35,034 nucleotides of DNA from Thermomicrobium sp. CFH 73360. Lineage in GTDB: Bacteria; Chloroflexota; Chloroflexia; Thermomicrobiales; Thermomicrobiaceae. The position numbers and the translations under genes were made by a program. Where the stretch lies: NCBI RefSeq assembly GCF_023806465.1, contig NZ_JAMSLS010000012.1:1-35034 (forward strand). The letters run 5' to 3'. Under the pieces are notes generated by a model. It saw only the letters and a list, made by a program, of their open reading frames with translations. It did no database searches and was not told the origin of the DNA. Position 1 is the first letter of the stretch, and each line of letters begins with the position of its first letter. Shown one piece after another: positions 17,692-26,854 of the stretch.

Positions 17692-20600
17692 GGACCTGCT
17701 CCTGGAACGAAGAGTTCACGAGTGGGAATTACGCGTGCCTCGCCGCGGCGCGCAAGCTCGTCGATCCGCGCAAAGACGCGGCGGAACCGCTCGCGGGCTT
17801 CCGCCTCTTCGACACTGCGCTCTGGCGCAGTAAAGGTACGCCGATCGCCAATCAGGACAAGGAGCGAACACGCCCGGCTTAATGCAACATTGAGGCGTCG
17901 CCACTCGGCATGCAGCGAGCCGATCACCCCCTCGTGATTACTGTTGACCAGGCTCACAACAATCACCTCCCGCTCGCCTCCCTGGAAGCGGTCAACCGTC
18001 TCCACACGGAGGGCACTAAGGGCCCGATGCGCCCGGGTAAGGCGCTGACGGAGAAGCGTGTTTTGGCGTCGGTAGGGCGAGATAACGCCGATCTGCTCAA
18101 CCACCTTCTGGTGGAGGGGTTCTGGAAGCCCACGGAGGAACTCGGCGAGTAGCTGGGCAACTAGCTCGGCTTCCCGCTCGTTGGCACGCCCCTCGTCGTC
18201 GGCCTGGAAAAGGGCACCCGAGTCGCGAGCGAGCGGGTCGTCACTGGTATCGAGGTAGAGGACGGGCGGACTCTGACCGAGCAACCCAGCAGGAGGGTCA
18301 GTCCCGAGCTCAGCGAGCCAGTGGGCGAGACGATGCTCAGCGACGCGTTCGTCAGCTGGGCGGAGGGCGTCTTCATAGAAGACGTGGCTGACCAGCGCAC
18401 AGATGGGCCCGTTCATCCGGTACTGCTCGGTGAGAGGAACACAGACCGACGGATAGCGCCGATGCAAGCGCTCGAAGGCCGAGGTGCGTAGACTGTCTCC
18501 CGGCCGGATGCCAAGCCGCTCGAGATCTGGCCACGGCTCTGGCGCTGTCACCGCCGTGACGACCGGCGGCAGCTGGTTCTCATCGCCGACGAGGACGAGG
18601 CGGCCGCGATACCCAAAAGGCAGACGCCGGAGCGCCTGAAGAAAGGCAGGTTCGGTGGCCTGTCCCGCCTCATCAACGATGACCGTCTCAAAGGTCAGGC
18701 CACGGAGTTCGGGAGCATCAGCCGAGCCAAGGGTGGCGACAAAGACGGCCGCGTGCTCACGGATGATCTGGGCACGTTGACTCATGGCCAAAAGCACCGC
18801 GATAGCCTCGTCGTCTGAGTCCGGCGGCTGATGACGACGCTCTGACGGGAGTCCGGCTCGCCTCGGGAGGGTCTGCGCTGCGACGGCGTCTTCCATGTCC
18901 TCACGTTCGTTGCCGACACGGACAAGGAAGGGAAGAACCTCAGACGCATTCTGGGCAATCTTGAGCACCACTTCATTGGCCGCACGGTGGGTATTGGTGA
19001 GCACTAGCACCGGTCGACGTTCAGGTGACCGCGCCGGATCGAAGAGGGCTCGTGCGACGAAGAAACGAACCATCGCAGCGATCAGCGACGTCTTCCCAGT
19101 GCCAGGAGGACCTTGGATAAGGAGTAGATCACCGGGAGCGAGCCCTGCGACGGCCGCCAGGGCATCACGCTGTGACGCATTGAGCCCCGAGGTCGCCCAC
19201 ACGGGGAGTGGTGTGTCAGTCCGGATGGATGCTGGCTGGCGTAGGCCAAGGATCGTCTGGGCCAGCGGGGGGAGCTCTGACCAGCGCAACATGCGCCCAC
19301 GCACTGGGGTGGCTGCCATCGCCGAAACAAGGAAGTCGGCCAGCCCTTCAAGCTGCCAGGCACGCATATCGAAACCGGTGAGCTGATCGATGCGATAGGT
19401 TGGTTCCTGGCCGGGCGGAGCAAGCGGCACACGGTCGTCCAATTCGACGACCAGGTCATACTCCTGGAGATCGACGACACGGCCCTGAACGGAGAAAAGC
19501 TCACCGGGACGTGGGACACGCCCCAGGAGACTATCCGACCACTGTGGAGTCACGAGGACAAGATCATCCTCGCGAATGCGCGTGTCGAGTCGGCGCTCGG
19601 GGCGGACAAAGGTGGCAAAGCGCCCATCCTGGCGTTGGAGACGAAGGTCAGCCAGCGTCACACCTTCCCGTTCCAGGACGGCGGGTGGCGTGTGGACGAG
19701 GTGGAAGAGGAGTTCCCGCTCGGCACGCTCTTCTGCCTTGAGCTGACGGTGGAACCAGACCCAGTAGGAGAAGAGGGGAGGTGGAGCGTAGCGGAAGAGC
19801 CCCTCAAGCGTGCGCCCCTCACGGTCCCGGCTGCTTGGGCAGACCTGGCGCTGCCGGGCCACACAGGAGCGGCACGGTGGACGGTCGTTGAGCAGGTCGA
19901 ACTGCCCGGAGACATCTGGGAGACGCCAGTTGCGCGTCGCATTGTCAAGGCGGTAGCGGTCGTACCCCGTGAAGAGCCCGCTGGTCACGCAATAGTAGAC
20001 GTTGCGCGCCTGGACGACGAGGTCAATGACGCGTTCGTCCGGCTTGGAGAGGTCGAGGCGGAGCCGACGGACGATCGGGTGCTCGCGGAGCGGCTTGGTC
20101 ACAATACGCTGCCCGTCCACCAATTCCACGACGGCATCAACATCGGGAAAACCGAGGCTTTGGAGAAGTTCGCGGTAGGCAAGCGCCTGGAGGCCACCAG
20201 GGAAGCTCTCGCCGGTGACCGGATCCTGCTCCCTGATGGCCGACTGTGTTTTGACTTCGGCGATACAGAGCGGACCAGCACTGGCATCACGCGGCACTTC
20301 AACCCGGTCGGCCCGCCCAGAGAGACCACGGGTTGCGGAGTAGAAGAGGCGTTCCAGATACAGTTCGACCGTTCCACTCCCAACACCCCCGTGAGCAATC
20401 TGTGTGAGAATGGAGTCAGCAGCGGTGAATGACCCGAGAAGGTCCTTTGGTGCACCACCCTCGCGGCTCACGTTGGTCGCGAGGAGCGCTTGAAGGGTTC
20501 GTGTCCACTCGCTCCACACACCAGCCCGGTAGGCCTGAGCAGCCTGGTCGAGATCTTGCGTTGTTGCAAATTCCACCAGTGCGCGGCGGTATCCGGTGTG

Positions 20601-21128
20601 CACAGCGCGGCCACGCACCTCGCCGAGGCGTGGCGGCTGCTCACGCGAGTCGCGTGCCAGTCCCAAGAAGCGCTCGAAGAGGACTTTCAACGGGCAGTTG
20701 TAGAGATCTTCCACGAAGCGTCCCGTCACGGTGTACTCAGGAGCAACGATGAACTTGAGCAGGACCACCTGCTCGCGCCCGCTGGAGGTTCGGGCACAGA
20801 CAGCCTTCAGGACCTGGAGGCGGAGCGGCTCGTGCTCTTTCCGGCGCAAACGGGCATCGAGCACGGAACGAAGCACCGGGAAATAGTGCGAGAAGGGATT
20901 GGGAGTCGTGCACCCTGGGTACCATTCGTCGGCATAGACGGCACAAGGACCGAGGTCTTTGCCGTCTTCGGTCTTCGCCCGCAGGACGATCTTGCGAGGC
21001 TGAGGCTCACCGATCGGCTCGACGAGAATCGGGACATCGAGCCATTGCGGCTGGCCGAGGGACGTGCGGAGCTGCTGCCAGGCGCGGGACACTCGAACGG
21101 AGACGGTAGAAGTCGTCGTCTCGACCAT
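17688..21128 (-). CDS. Dna2-like nuclease-helicase (PD-(D/E)XK nuclease with Fe-S-type cysteines plus SF1 helicase)
   Basis: A large protein of 1146 residues. The N-terminal half carries a RecB/Cas4/Dna2-type nuclease: Asp274 in GRADRVEV, then Glu291 and Lys293 in AEVKT. Cys145 (DLYNC) and Cys419, Cys422 and Cys430 (CRSC then C) are placed as the four ligands of the 4Fe-4S cluster found in Dna2 and AddB. The C-terminal half is a Upf1/Dna2-type superfamily 1 helicase: Walker A GPPGTGKTS near 673, VDEAGQ (818-823), GDENQLPP (848-855), EQYRM (901-905), VDRFQGGERE (1045-1054) and NVALSRA (1080-1086). It would unwind and trim DNA ends or flaps. ATG 21128 has GAGGAGG seven bases upstream. It starts 11 bases after the upstream gene and overlaps the downstream one. 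Whether it serves repair or anti-phage defence cannot be told. Confidence 0.9.
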   Translation of the reverse strand: MVETTTSTVSVRVSRAWQQLRTSLGQPQWLDVPILVEPIGEPQPRKIVLRAKTEDGKDLGPCAVYADEWYPGCTTPNPFSHYFPVLRSVLDARLRRKEHEPLRLQVLKAVCARTSSGREQVVLLKFIVAPEYTVTGRFVEDLYNCPLKVLFERFLGLARDSREQPPRLGEVRGRAVHTGYRRALVEFATTQDLDQAAQAYRAGVWSEWTRTLQALLATNVSREGGAPKDLLGSFTAADSILTQIAHGGVGSGTVELYLERLFYSATRGLSGRADRVEVPRDASAGPLCIAEVKTQSAIREQDPVTGESFPGGLQALAYRELLQSLGFPDVDAVVELVDGQRIVTKPLREHPIVRRLRLDLSKPDERVIDLVVQARNVYYCVTSGLFTGYDRYRLDNATRNWRLPDVSGQFDLLNDRPPCRSCVARQRQVCPSSRDREGRTLEGLFRYAPPPLFSYWVWFHRQLKAEERAERELLFHLVHTPPAVLEREGVTLADLRLQRQDGRFATFVRPERRLDTRIREDDLVLVTPQWSDSLLGRVPRPGELFSVQGRVVDLQEYDLVVELDDRVPLAPPGQEPTYRIDQLTGFDMRAWQLEGLADFLVSAMAATPVRGRMLRWSELPPLAQTILGLRQPASIRTDTPLPVWATSGLNASQRDALAAVAGLAPGDLLLIQGPPGTGKTSLIAAMVRFFVARALFDPARSPERRPVLVLTNTHRAANEVVLKIAQNASEVLPFLVRVGNEREDMEDAVAAQTLPRRAGLPSERRHQPPDSDDEAIAVLLAMSQRAQIIREHAAVFVATLGSADAPELRGLTFETVIVDEAGQATEPAFLQALRRLPFGYRGRLVLVGDENQLPPVVTAVTAPEPWPDLERLGIRPGDSLRTSAFERLHRRYPSVCVPLTEQYRMNGPICALVSHVFYEDALRPADERVAEHRLAHWLAELGTDPPAGLLGQSPPVLYLDTSDDPLARDSGALFQADDEGRANEREAELVAQLLAEFLRGLPEPLHQKVVEQIGVISPYRRQNTLLRQRLTRAHRALSALRVETVDRFQGGEREVIVVSLVNSNHEGVIGSLHAEWRRLNVALSRACSLLVLIGDRRTFTAPERSVEEAEARERFRRVFARIDELARRGEARVIPTRELFVPGAGP

Positions 21129-21139
21129 CAGCCGCCTCC

Positions 21140-22120
21140 TCAAGCGGTTGACGACGCTTCAGGGACCCAGAGCGCGAGCGCGAAGCGTTGCGTCGCCGCG
21201 AGCGCATCTTCGCCCCACTGTGCGGTGAGGACGGCAACGAGGGCCCGGAAAAGGTCACGCGGCGATGCCTCAGCTGCGCGCTCGTGGAGCTCGCGCTGTG
21301 CAGACTCATCAGCTGACGGCGCAGCAAGGAGCTGGAAGACCGCTTCTGCCCGCCGGAGCAGAGTGGCGAGCCCATTCGGGTCGTCACTGCTCGTGCTAAG
21401 GCCCGCCCGGCGCGCAAGCCGCAGCAACCAGGCCAACGTGGTCTCATGCCCCTCACCACGGAGCAGCGCAACACGCGCTCGGAAGAGTGCCCAGACGCAC
21501 CAACACCGGTCGTCCGCCGCGGCCTCACGCCAGGCAGCCGCAAGACGGCTCACCTCGCTGTGGTAGAAGGTTCGCTCGTCGTGCGGAAGCTGATCGAGTG
21601 TTGGGAGAAGCTCCGTGACCAGATGTTCAGCCGGCAGCGACTTCTCCTTTGCCTCGCCGGGGACGAGCCGGAGGAGGTCACTGACCAGACGGTACAACGC
21701 CCAGCCGAGCGCAATGCGCTGTTGGTGCTCCGGTAATCGTGTCACACGGAGGGCACGAGCGAACGCGGATTCAGCACCGCGGAGATCCCAGGTGGCAAGC
21801 GCACGGTAAGCAGTGGCCAGTTCCTCGGCAGCGACGTCTTCGGCTATGGAGACGAGCGTGCCGTTCAAGTCGAGAAGCGCACCGAGACGCTCTGCGGCGA
21901 GTGCCGCAGCAATCGCTTCCTCAATCACGGTAGCGCGCGAGACACGGCGTTTCGTCGCGCTGGGAATCTCAACAACCGGATCCTCGCCACCAAAACGACG
22001 TTGCTGCAGTTCCTGAACCAGCCTCATGACACGTTCCAGGAACTCCCACGTCGCCGTGGGGTCGAGGACACGTTCAAAGTGGATCGCTGGCGGCTCCTCC
22101 GGAACCGGCCGAACAGCCAT
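21140..22120 (-). CDS. Unrecognised helical protein, first gene of the Dna2-like operon
   Basis: I do not recognise this ~326-residue protein. It is strongly helical, rich in Ala, Leu, Arg and Glu, and has several stretches resembling helical-hairpin (TPR-like) repeats between about residues 90 and 250 (for example ATAYRALATWDLRGAESAFARAL). It has no signal peptide, membrane segment or enzyme motif that I can see. A scaffold or adaptor role is a guess. GAAGG lies eight bases before the ATG at 22120; an earlier ATG at 22129 directly abuts that site. Its stop is 11 bases before the helicase start, so the two are co-transcribed. Confidence 0.65.
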   Translation of the reverse strand: MAVRPVPEEPPAIHFERVLDPTATWEFLERVMRLVQELQQRRFGGEDPVVEIPSATKRRVSRATVIEEAIAAALAAERLGALLDLNGTLVSIAEDVAAEELATAYRALATWDLRGAESAFARALRVTRLPEHQQRIALGWALYRLVSDLLRLVPGEAKEKSLPAEHLVTELLPTLDQLPHDERTFYHSEVSRLAAAWREAAADDRCWCVWALFRARVALLRGEGHETTLAWLLRLARRAGLSTSSDDPNGLATLLRRAEAVFQLLAAPSADESAQRELHERAAEASPRDLFRALVAVLTAQWGEDALAATQRFALALWVPEASSTA

Positions 22121-22492
22121 GCGGCACATCCTTCACTGGCAGTGTATCCGAACCCCGGTAAGGGATCGTAGCCGAGAGCGCAGGGTGGTGTCCAGAGGGT
22201 CACGAGGGAGAGTGAGCGGTGTCCGCTCGGATAACCGCTCGGGGCCATCGATCACTGCCCACAGGTCTCACAATCCATGCGATCTGAATGGAACACGAGC
22301 ACACAACGCATGGCCCCGCGTCAGCCATGACGTTGGAGACCAAAAGCAGTCCACGCTCCTCTAACAAGACGCTCGGCACCACATGAAGCGCGCTCCGGTA
22401 CAGCACACCGATGTGCAGTGAATTCCTGTTTGTCCCGCAGGTCAATGAGTTCGACTTCCGCTGCGGTCATACAGCGACCGCCTCAGGAGCGG
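22121..22492. other. Divergent intergenic region between the Dna2-like operon and upp
   Basis: About 370 bases that must hold the promoter of the leftward operon and upstream sequence for upp. Frames are short and not convincing. I see no clear leftward -35/-10 pair, no tRNA and no mobile-element end. Confidence 0.4.
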
Positions 22493-22625
22493 TATACTCG
22501 AGCCCCAAGAGGCTGCTGCCGAGGTGAGCAGGGTCAGGCGGTACAGCCGCCCGGTGGCGGCTGGCGATGGATGGGGAGCAACGGGCACGGGAGCACTCTG
22601 TGCCGCGGGCATGAGGGGGTAGCGC
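22493..22625 (+). promoter_or_regulatory. Candidate -10 box and structured leader of upp
   Basis: TATACT (22493-22498) is a plausible -10 element, though no good -35 is visible. The ~120-base leader that would follow contains a perfect seven-base-pair hairpin, AGCCGCC (22545-22551), loop CGGT, GGCGGCT (22556-22562). A second, weaker GGCAC/GTGCC pair lies nearer the gene. GAGGGGG lies six bases before the upp ATG. No known riboswitch or PyrR-binding pattern was recognised. Confidence 0.35.
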
Positions 22626-23330
22626 ATGGCGGAACAACTCGTTCATCCCACGCCGATGCGGGGCGTACCACAGCCGAGGCGTGAGGACGTCGTCGGGCAT
22701 CCACGCTTGTGTGTCCTCGACCATCCACTCGTGACGGCACTGCTCACGGTGGCGCGCGACGAGCACACGCCCCCGGCCGAGTTTGAGCGCGTGCTGCATG
22801 AACTCACCCGCTTCCTCCTCTACGAGGCGCTGCGCGGGGAACCACTGGAGACATTCCGCGTCCCTTCGCCAACCGGTGAGGAGGCCGATGGTGGAGCGAT
22901 TCGCGCCGGCCTGGCCGTCCTAGCCATCCTCCGCGCCGGGCTCGGGATGCTGGCTCCGGTACGGCAGCTGATTCCCGCCGCACCGATCTACCTCGTGGGC
23001 GCCCGGCGTGACGAGGCGACGCTCCGCTCGACGATTTACTACAAAAAGCTTCCCGGACGATTTGATGTGCTGCGTCACGTTGTCATTGTCGACCCGATGC
23101 TGGCGACCGGTGGTTCAGCAGTAGCGACGGTTGAGCTACTGCGCCAGACTTTCAGCGGGCCGATCTCATTCCTCGGGATCATCGGGGCACCGTACGGCGT
23201 CCAACACCTGCTCGATGCTGATCCGGATGTACGGATCTACCTGGCCGCGCTCGACGACAGGTTGGACGACCGCGGCTTCATCGTCCCTGGGCTCGGCGAT
23301 GCGGGCGACCGGCTCTTCGGCACGCATTGA
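22626..23330 (+). CDS. upp: Uracil phosphoribosyltransferase
   Basis: This 234-residue cytosolic salvage enzyme makes UMP from uracil and PRPP. The PRPP-binding loop VIVDPMLATGGSA lies at about 153-165. AILRAGLGML (100-109) and the C-terminal uracil-binding stretch GFIVPGLGDAGDRLFGT are both characteristic of UPRT. It is about 25 residues longer than the usual ~209, due to an N-terminal extension; an internal ATG at codon 11 is possible. The first ATG is favoured by GAGGGGG six bases upstream. The subtilase gene starts 20 bases after the stop, suggesting co-transcription, although the functions are unrelated. Confidence 0.94.
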   Translation: MAEQLVHPTPMRGVPQPRREDVVGHPRLCVLDHPLVTALLTVARDEHTPPAEFERVLHELTRFLLYEALRGEPLETFRVPSPTGEEADGGAIRAGLAVLAILRAGLGMLAPVRQLIPAAPIYLVGARRDEATLRSTIYYKKLPGRFDVLRHVVIVDPMLATGGSAVATVELLRQTFSGPISFLGIIGAPYGVQHLLDADPDVRIYLAALDDRLDDRGFIVPGLGDAGDRLFGTH

Positions 23331-23349
23331 GCAATAACGCGACCAGGCG

Positions 23350-25485
23350 ATGCTGATCACCCCGGAGAAGGCAGGTCACGCCGAAACCGGATGGAGTTCC
23401 AGGCCGGTGAGACGATTGCGGAACGATCAACGCACCTCTCGACGGCGCGCGGCACAGACTCTCCTCTGCCTCCTCCTTTGGACCCTCGCCCTCACTTTCG
23501 GTGGGCCGCAGCCATCAGCTCCGATCACACACGCGCAGCCCGCTCACGCGATGAGCGCGCTGGAGTGGTCGGTTGCGGTGGACCCAACCAGCTGCCGCGC
23601 TCGGACCAGAAGCGCCATCCCAACGTGCCTGGGGCAGGTGCCTGGCTCTCTCAAGCGGATCGATCCGGACGGCAAATGGTGGCGCCTCTCCTTCACGAGC
23701 CGTCAAGAGGCAGCGGACTGGGTCACCCAGGTCCTCGCGCGTCCAGGTGTGGTGTACCTTGAGCCGGCCGTCCACCTGACTTACCAGTGGATGCCGGGGG
23801 ATCCGCTCATCCCGCAACAAGCCTGGCTGCAGGTCACCGGATTCCTTACTGCTTGGGAGGAGACAATCGGGCGGAGTGACGTGGTGGTAGCCGTCATCGA
23901 TTCGGGTATTGCGGTCGAACACCCTGATCTGGCGGAGAAGCTTGTGCCTGGATACGACTACCTCCACCATGACCCAGTACCGGAAGACGAGGTCGGACAC
24001 GGAACGGCCGTCGCAGGGATCATCGCAGCGGCAGTGAACGGATCAGGGATCGTCGGGGGAGCACCGGGCGTCCGGATCCTGCCACTCAAGGTGGGTGATC
24101 AGGTCGGGGCAAGCTCACTGGCGATTGCAGAAGCAATTTATGGAGCAATCGAGCGTGGCGTCCAGGTGATTAACTTAAGCTTGGGTGCTGATACACCGAG
24201 CGCGACGCTCGAGCGGGCGATCGAGCAGGCCTACGACCAGGGAATCATTGTCGTCGCCGCGGCGGGAAATACGCCGGACGCGGTGACCTTCCCGGCTAGC
24301 TACCCAGAAGTGATCGCGGTTGGTGGCGCGACGGCAGACGGGAAACGGTTGTCCAGCTTTAGCTCACGGCTGACGCGGGTCGACCTGATCGCTCCGGCAG
24401 AGGACGTCCTGACGACAAGTTGGGATGGACGGGAGCCAGGATGGGAGCCGCGCACGGGAACTTCGTTCGCTGCGCCCATGGTGAGTGCGGCCGCTGCACT
24501 CATCCGCTCGGTGGCCCCGGACAGCAGTGTCGAGTGGGTGCGACAGGCACTGCGAGAGACAGCCCGCCCGCTTGATCCGCCAGGTCAGCCGGGAGCCGGA
24601 AGCGGAGTCCTGGCGGCGGACAGGGCAGTGGAGCGTGCCGTGCTGCGCCGCTTTGCGCAGACCTGGCAGCGCGCTGATCTTCCGGTCGCAGCGGGGGCAG
24701 CGACGCGCTCCTGGCTGTGGGGGCCGAGCGCCTTCGTGGTGACCCGCGAGCCGTACCAGGAGACACGGGCCGGCACGCGCGCTGTGGCCTACTTTGACAA
24801 GGCGCGGTTGGAACTCACCAATCCAGACCGACCACCAGACGATCCGTGGGCCGTGACCTCGGGCCTTCTGGCAAAGGAGCTCCTCACCGGCCTCCAACAG
24901 GTGGGCGATGCCACGTTCATTCCCCAGCAACCGGCAGCGGTACCGGTTGCTGGCGATCCCGATGACCAGACGGCACCAACCTACGCCACGCTCGGCCGTG
25001 TCCTCGACGCTACCCCGCTGGCGGAGGGAGAATCGATCGTTTGGACAATCGACCGCACTGGGCGGATTGAGCGACAAGGCCAGCTGGCGCAGTACGGTGT
25101 GGTGGCCGGGCCGCTGGTGGCAGAGACGGGACATCGGGTGGCCTCAGTCTTCTGGGACTTTCTCCAGCAGCGCGGGGTGGTCTATGCGGGCGGTCTGTTT
25201 CGGACAGACACGCTGTTCTGGCCACCGTTTGCGGTGACCGGCTTTCCGATCACCGAGGCGTATTGGACGCGGGCCAAAGTAGCAGGGATTGAGCGCGACG
25301 TGCTAGTGCAATGCTTCGAACGGCGCTGTCTGACCTATACCCCGGACAATCCGCCGGGCTGGCAGGTGGAACTCGGTAATGTCGGACAGCACTACTACCG
25401 CTGGCGGTACGGAGCGCTCCCAAGTGGACCGGTCCCGAATGACCCGACGATGATGGCTCCGGTGGATGGTAGCGGGCACGGCTGA
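23350..25485 (+). CDS. Secreted subtilisin-like serine protease (S8) with C-terminal domain
   Basis: A protein of up to 711 residues. An Arg-rich N-terminus and hydrophobic segment (about 36-52) ending near AQPAHA form a Sec signal. A propeptide-like region follows to about 165. The S8 catalytic domain has Asp184 (AVIDSG), His217 (GHGTAVAG), oxyanion Asn307 (AAAGN) and Ser372 (GTSFAAPM), so it should be active. After residue 440 comes a long extracellular region. It ends with FWPPFAVTGFPITEAYW, QCFERRCLTYTPDNPPGWQ and GNVGQHYYRWRYG, a pattern I associate with secreted Chloroflexota proteins. The ATG at 23350 has only a weak AGG nearby. A GTG at 23407 with GGAG ten bases upstream would give a 692-residue product and a more normal signal peptide. 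Confidence 0.9.
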   Translation: MLITPEKAGHAETGWSSRPVRRLRNDQRTSRRRAAQTLLCLLLWTLALTFGGPQPSAPITHAQPAHAMSALEWSVAVDPTSCRARTRSAIPTCLGQVPGSLKRIDPDGKWWRLSFTSRQEAADWVTQVLARPGVVYLEPAVHLTYQWMPGDPLIPQQAWLQVTGFLTAWEETIGRSDVVVAVIDSGIAVEHPDLAEKLVPGYDYLHHDPVPEDEVGHGTAVAGIIAAAVNGSGIVGGAPGVRILPLKVGDQVGASSLAIAEAIYGAIERGVQVINLSLGADTPSATLERAIEQAYDQGIIVVAAAGNTPDAVTFPASYPEVIAVGGATADGKRLSSFSSRLTRVDLIAPAEDVLTTSWDGREPGWEPRTGTSFAAPMVSAAAALIRSVAPDSSVEWVRQALRETARPLDPPGQPGAGSGVLAADRAVERAVLRRFAQTWQRADLPVAAGAATRSWLWGPSAFVVTREPYQETRAGTRAVAYFDKARLELTNPDRPPDDPWAVTSGLLAKELLTGLQQVGDATFIPQQPAAVPVAGDPDDQTAPTYATLGRVLDATPLAEGESIVWTIDRTGRIERQGQLAQYGVVAGPLVAETGHRVASVFWDFLQQRGVVYAGGLFRTDTLFWPPFAVTGFPITEAYWTRAKVAGIERDVLVQCFERRCLTYTPDNPPGWQVELGNVGQHYYRWRYGALPSGPVPNDPTMMAPVDGSGHG

Positions 25486-25511
25486 GGCAGCGTAGACTGG
25501 ACCCGAGGACG

Positions 25512-25534
25512 ACACTGGTGAGCGAACACTGGTG
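25512..25534 (+). repeat. Two direct copies of ACACTGGTG before the MFS gene
   Basis: ACACTGGTG occurs at 25512-25520 and again at 25526-25534, a 14-base period. Each copy is itself close to palindromic (CACTGGTG against CACCAGTG). The pair lies just upstream of the GGAGGAG ribosome-binding site of the transporter gene, where an operator could act. No promoter element was identified beside it. Confidence 0.4.
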
Positions 25535-25554
25535 TCGGAGGAGCACGGGGCACA

Positions 25555-26835
25555 GTGCCGAGACGCAAGGCCGCACCGTCGGCTGCCGCGGCCAGCCGAC
25601 GCACCCGGAGCTGGCAGCGGACGCTCGCCGCACTCTGGCTTGCGCAGACACTCACGATTGTCGGGTTCAGCCTACGAACCCCGTTCTTACCGTTCTTCGT
25701 CGCCGAACTCGGCGCACGGAGTCTTGAGGCGCAGGCCCTCTGGGCTGGAGCGATCAACGCGGGGGGCGCGGCCGTCATGGCCATCACCGCGCCCCTCTGG
25801 GGTGCACTGGCCGATCGCTACGGACGGAAATTGATGGTGCTCCGAGCGATGCTGGCCGGCTCGCTGACAATCGGCCTCATGGCGGCAGCAACGAGCCCCT
25901 GGCAACTCTTCGCACTCCGCTTGATCGAGGGTGGTTTCACTGGGACAGTCACCGCATCCACGACACTGGCTGCCGCGACAGTGCCACGCGAGCGACTGGG
26001 CTTCGGGCTCGGACTCATGCAGATGGCAGTCTTTTCTGGCTCGGCGGTCGGCCCGTTGCTGGGTGGGGTGCTGGCTGATCAGATCGGCTACCGGGCAACG
26101 TTCCTCCTTGCAGGGAGCTTGCTCTTCATTGCAGCAATCCTTGTCTTCTTCTTGGTCGAGGAGCGATTTGAGCCCCCGACGGTCCGGGCAAGTCGCCAAG
26201 AGGCAGCGGGTGACGCCTGGCGGTTGCTTCTTGCGCCAGCATTGCTCGGTATTGTCATCAGTTTGTTCGCGCTGCGAGCCGCGAGTATGGCGTTGCAGCC
26301 GATCGTGCCGCTCTTGATCGAGCAGTTGGCTCAGGACACACAAGCCATCAACTCGCTGGCAGGGCTTGCGATGGGGGTCAGCGGCCTTACGAGCGCTGTG
26401 GCTTCGGTTGTGCTTGGCCGGGCAAGCGACCAAGTAGGACAACGGCCGTTACTCCTGGTGAGCGGTGCACTCGCTGCCGCAAGCTTCCTCCCTCTCGCAC
26501 TGACGAGTGCCGTGTGGCAAGTCGTTCTCCTGCAAGCGTTGTTCGGGATTGCTTCCGGCGGGATGCTCCCAACAGCCAATGCGCTCGTCGCCCGCCTGAC
26601 ACCGGAGGAACGTCGGGGTACCGTCTACGGGTTCACCACGACCGCCTCGTCACTGGGAGCATTCATCGGTCCGCTCGCCGGGACGATGTTGGCGGCGGCA
26701 CTGGGTCTTCACGCACCGTTCCTCGTGATTGGACTGGCACTCGGACTGACGGTAGCCTGGGTCTGGCGAGCACTGCCAGACGGCACGACAGCCATGCGCG
26801 AGCGGCGTCTCCCCGCCGAGACGGGGCAGGACTGA
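25555..26835 (+). CDS. Major facilitator superfamily transporter (drug-efflux-like)
   Basis: A 426-residue, 12-helix inner-membrane transporter. A basic N-terminal tail leads into the first helix (LAALWLAQTLTIVGFSL). MFS motif A is seen as GALADRYGRK (83-92) between helices 2 and 3, with a counterpart VLGRASDQVGQRPLL at the start of the second half. The motif-C-like stretch FSGSAVGPLLGG in helix 5 is typical of antiporters, favouring efflux of drugs or metabolites. The start is a GTG at 25555 with GGAGGAG about 11 bases upstream. It follows the subtilase by 69 bases. The substrate cannot be predicted. Confidence 0.9.
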   Translation: MPRRKAAPSAAAASRRTRSWQRTLAALWLAQTLTIVGFSLRTPFLPFFVAELGARSLEAQALWAGAINAGGAAVMAITAPLWGALADRYGRKLMVLRAMLAGSLTIGLMAAATSPWQLFALRLIEGGFTGTVTASTTLAAATVPRERLGFGLGLMQMAVFSGSAVGPLLGGVLADQIGYRATFLLAGSLLFIAAILVFFLVEERFEPPTVRASRQEAAGDAWRLLLAPALLGIVISLFALRAASMALQPIVPLLIEQLAQDTQAINSLAGLAMGVSGLTSAVASVVLGRASDQVGQRPLLLVSGALAAASFLPLALTSAVWQVVLLQALFGIASGGMLPTANALVARLTPEERRGTVYGFTTTASSLGAFIGPLAGTMLAAALGLHAPFLVIGLALGLTVAWVWRALPDGTTAMRERRLPAETGQD

Positions 26836-26854
26836 CACGCCCACACCGCCAGCT

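Noticed and set aside
22130-22620. tRNA or small RNA gene in the upp upstream region
   Set aside because: No cloverleaf with a T-arm of the GGTTCGAATCC type was found on either strand.
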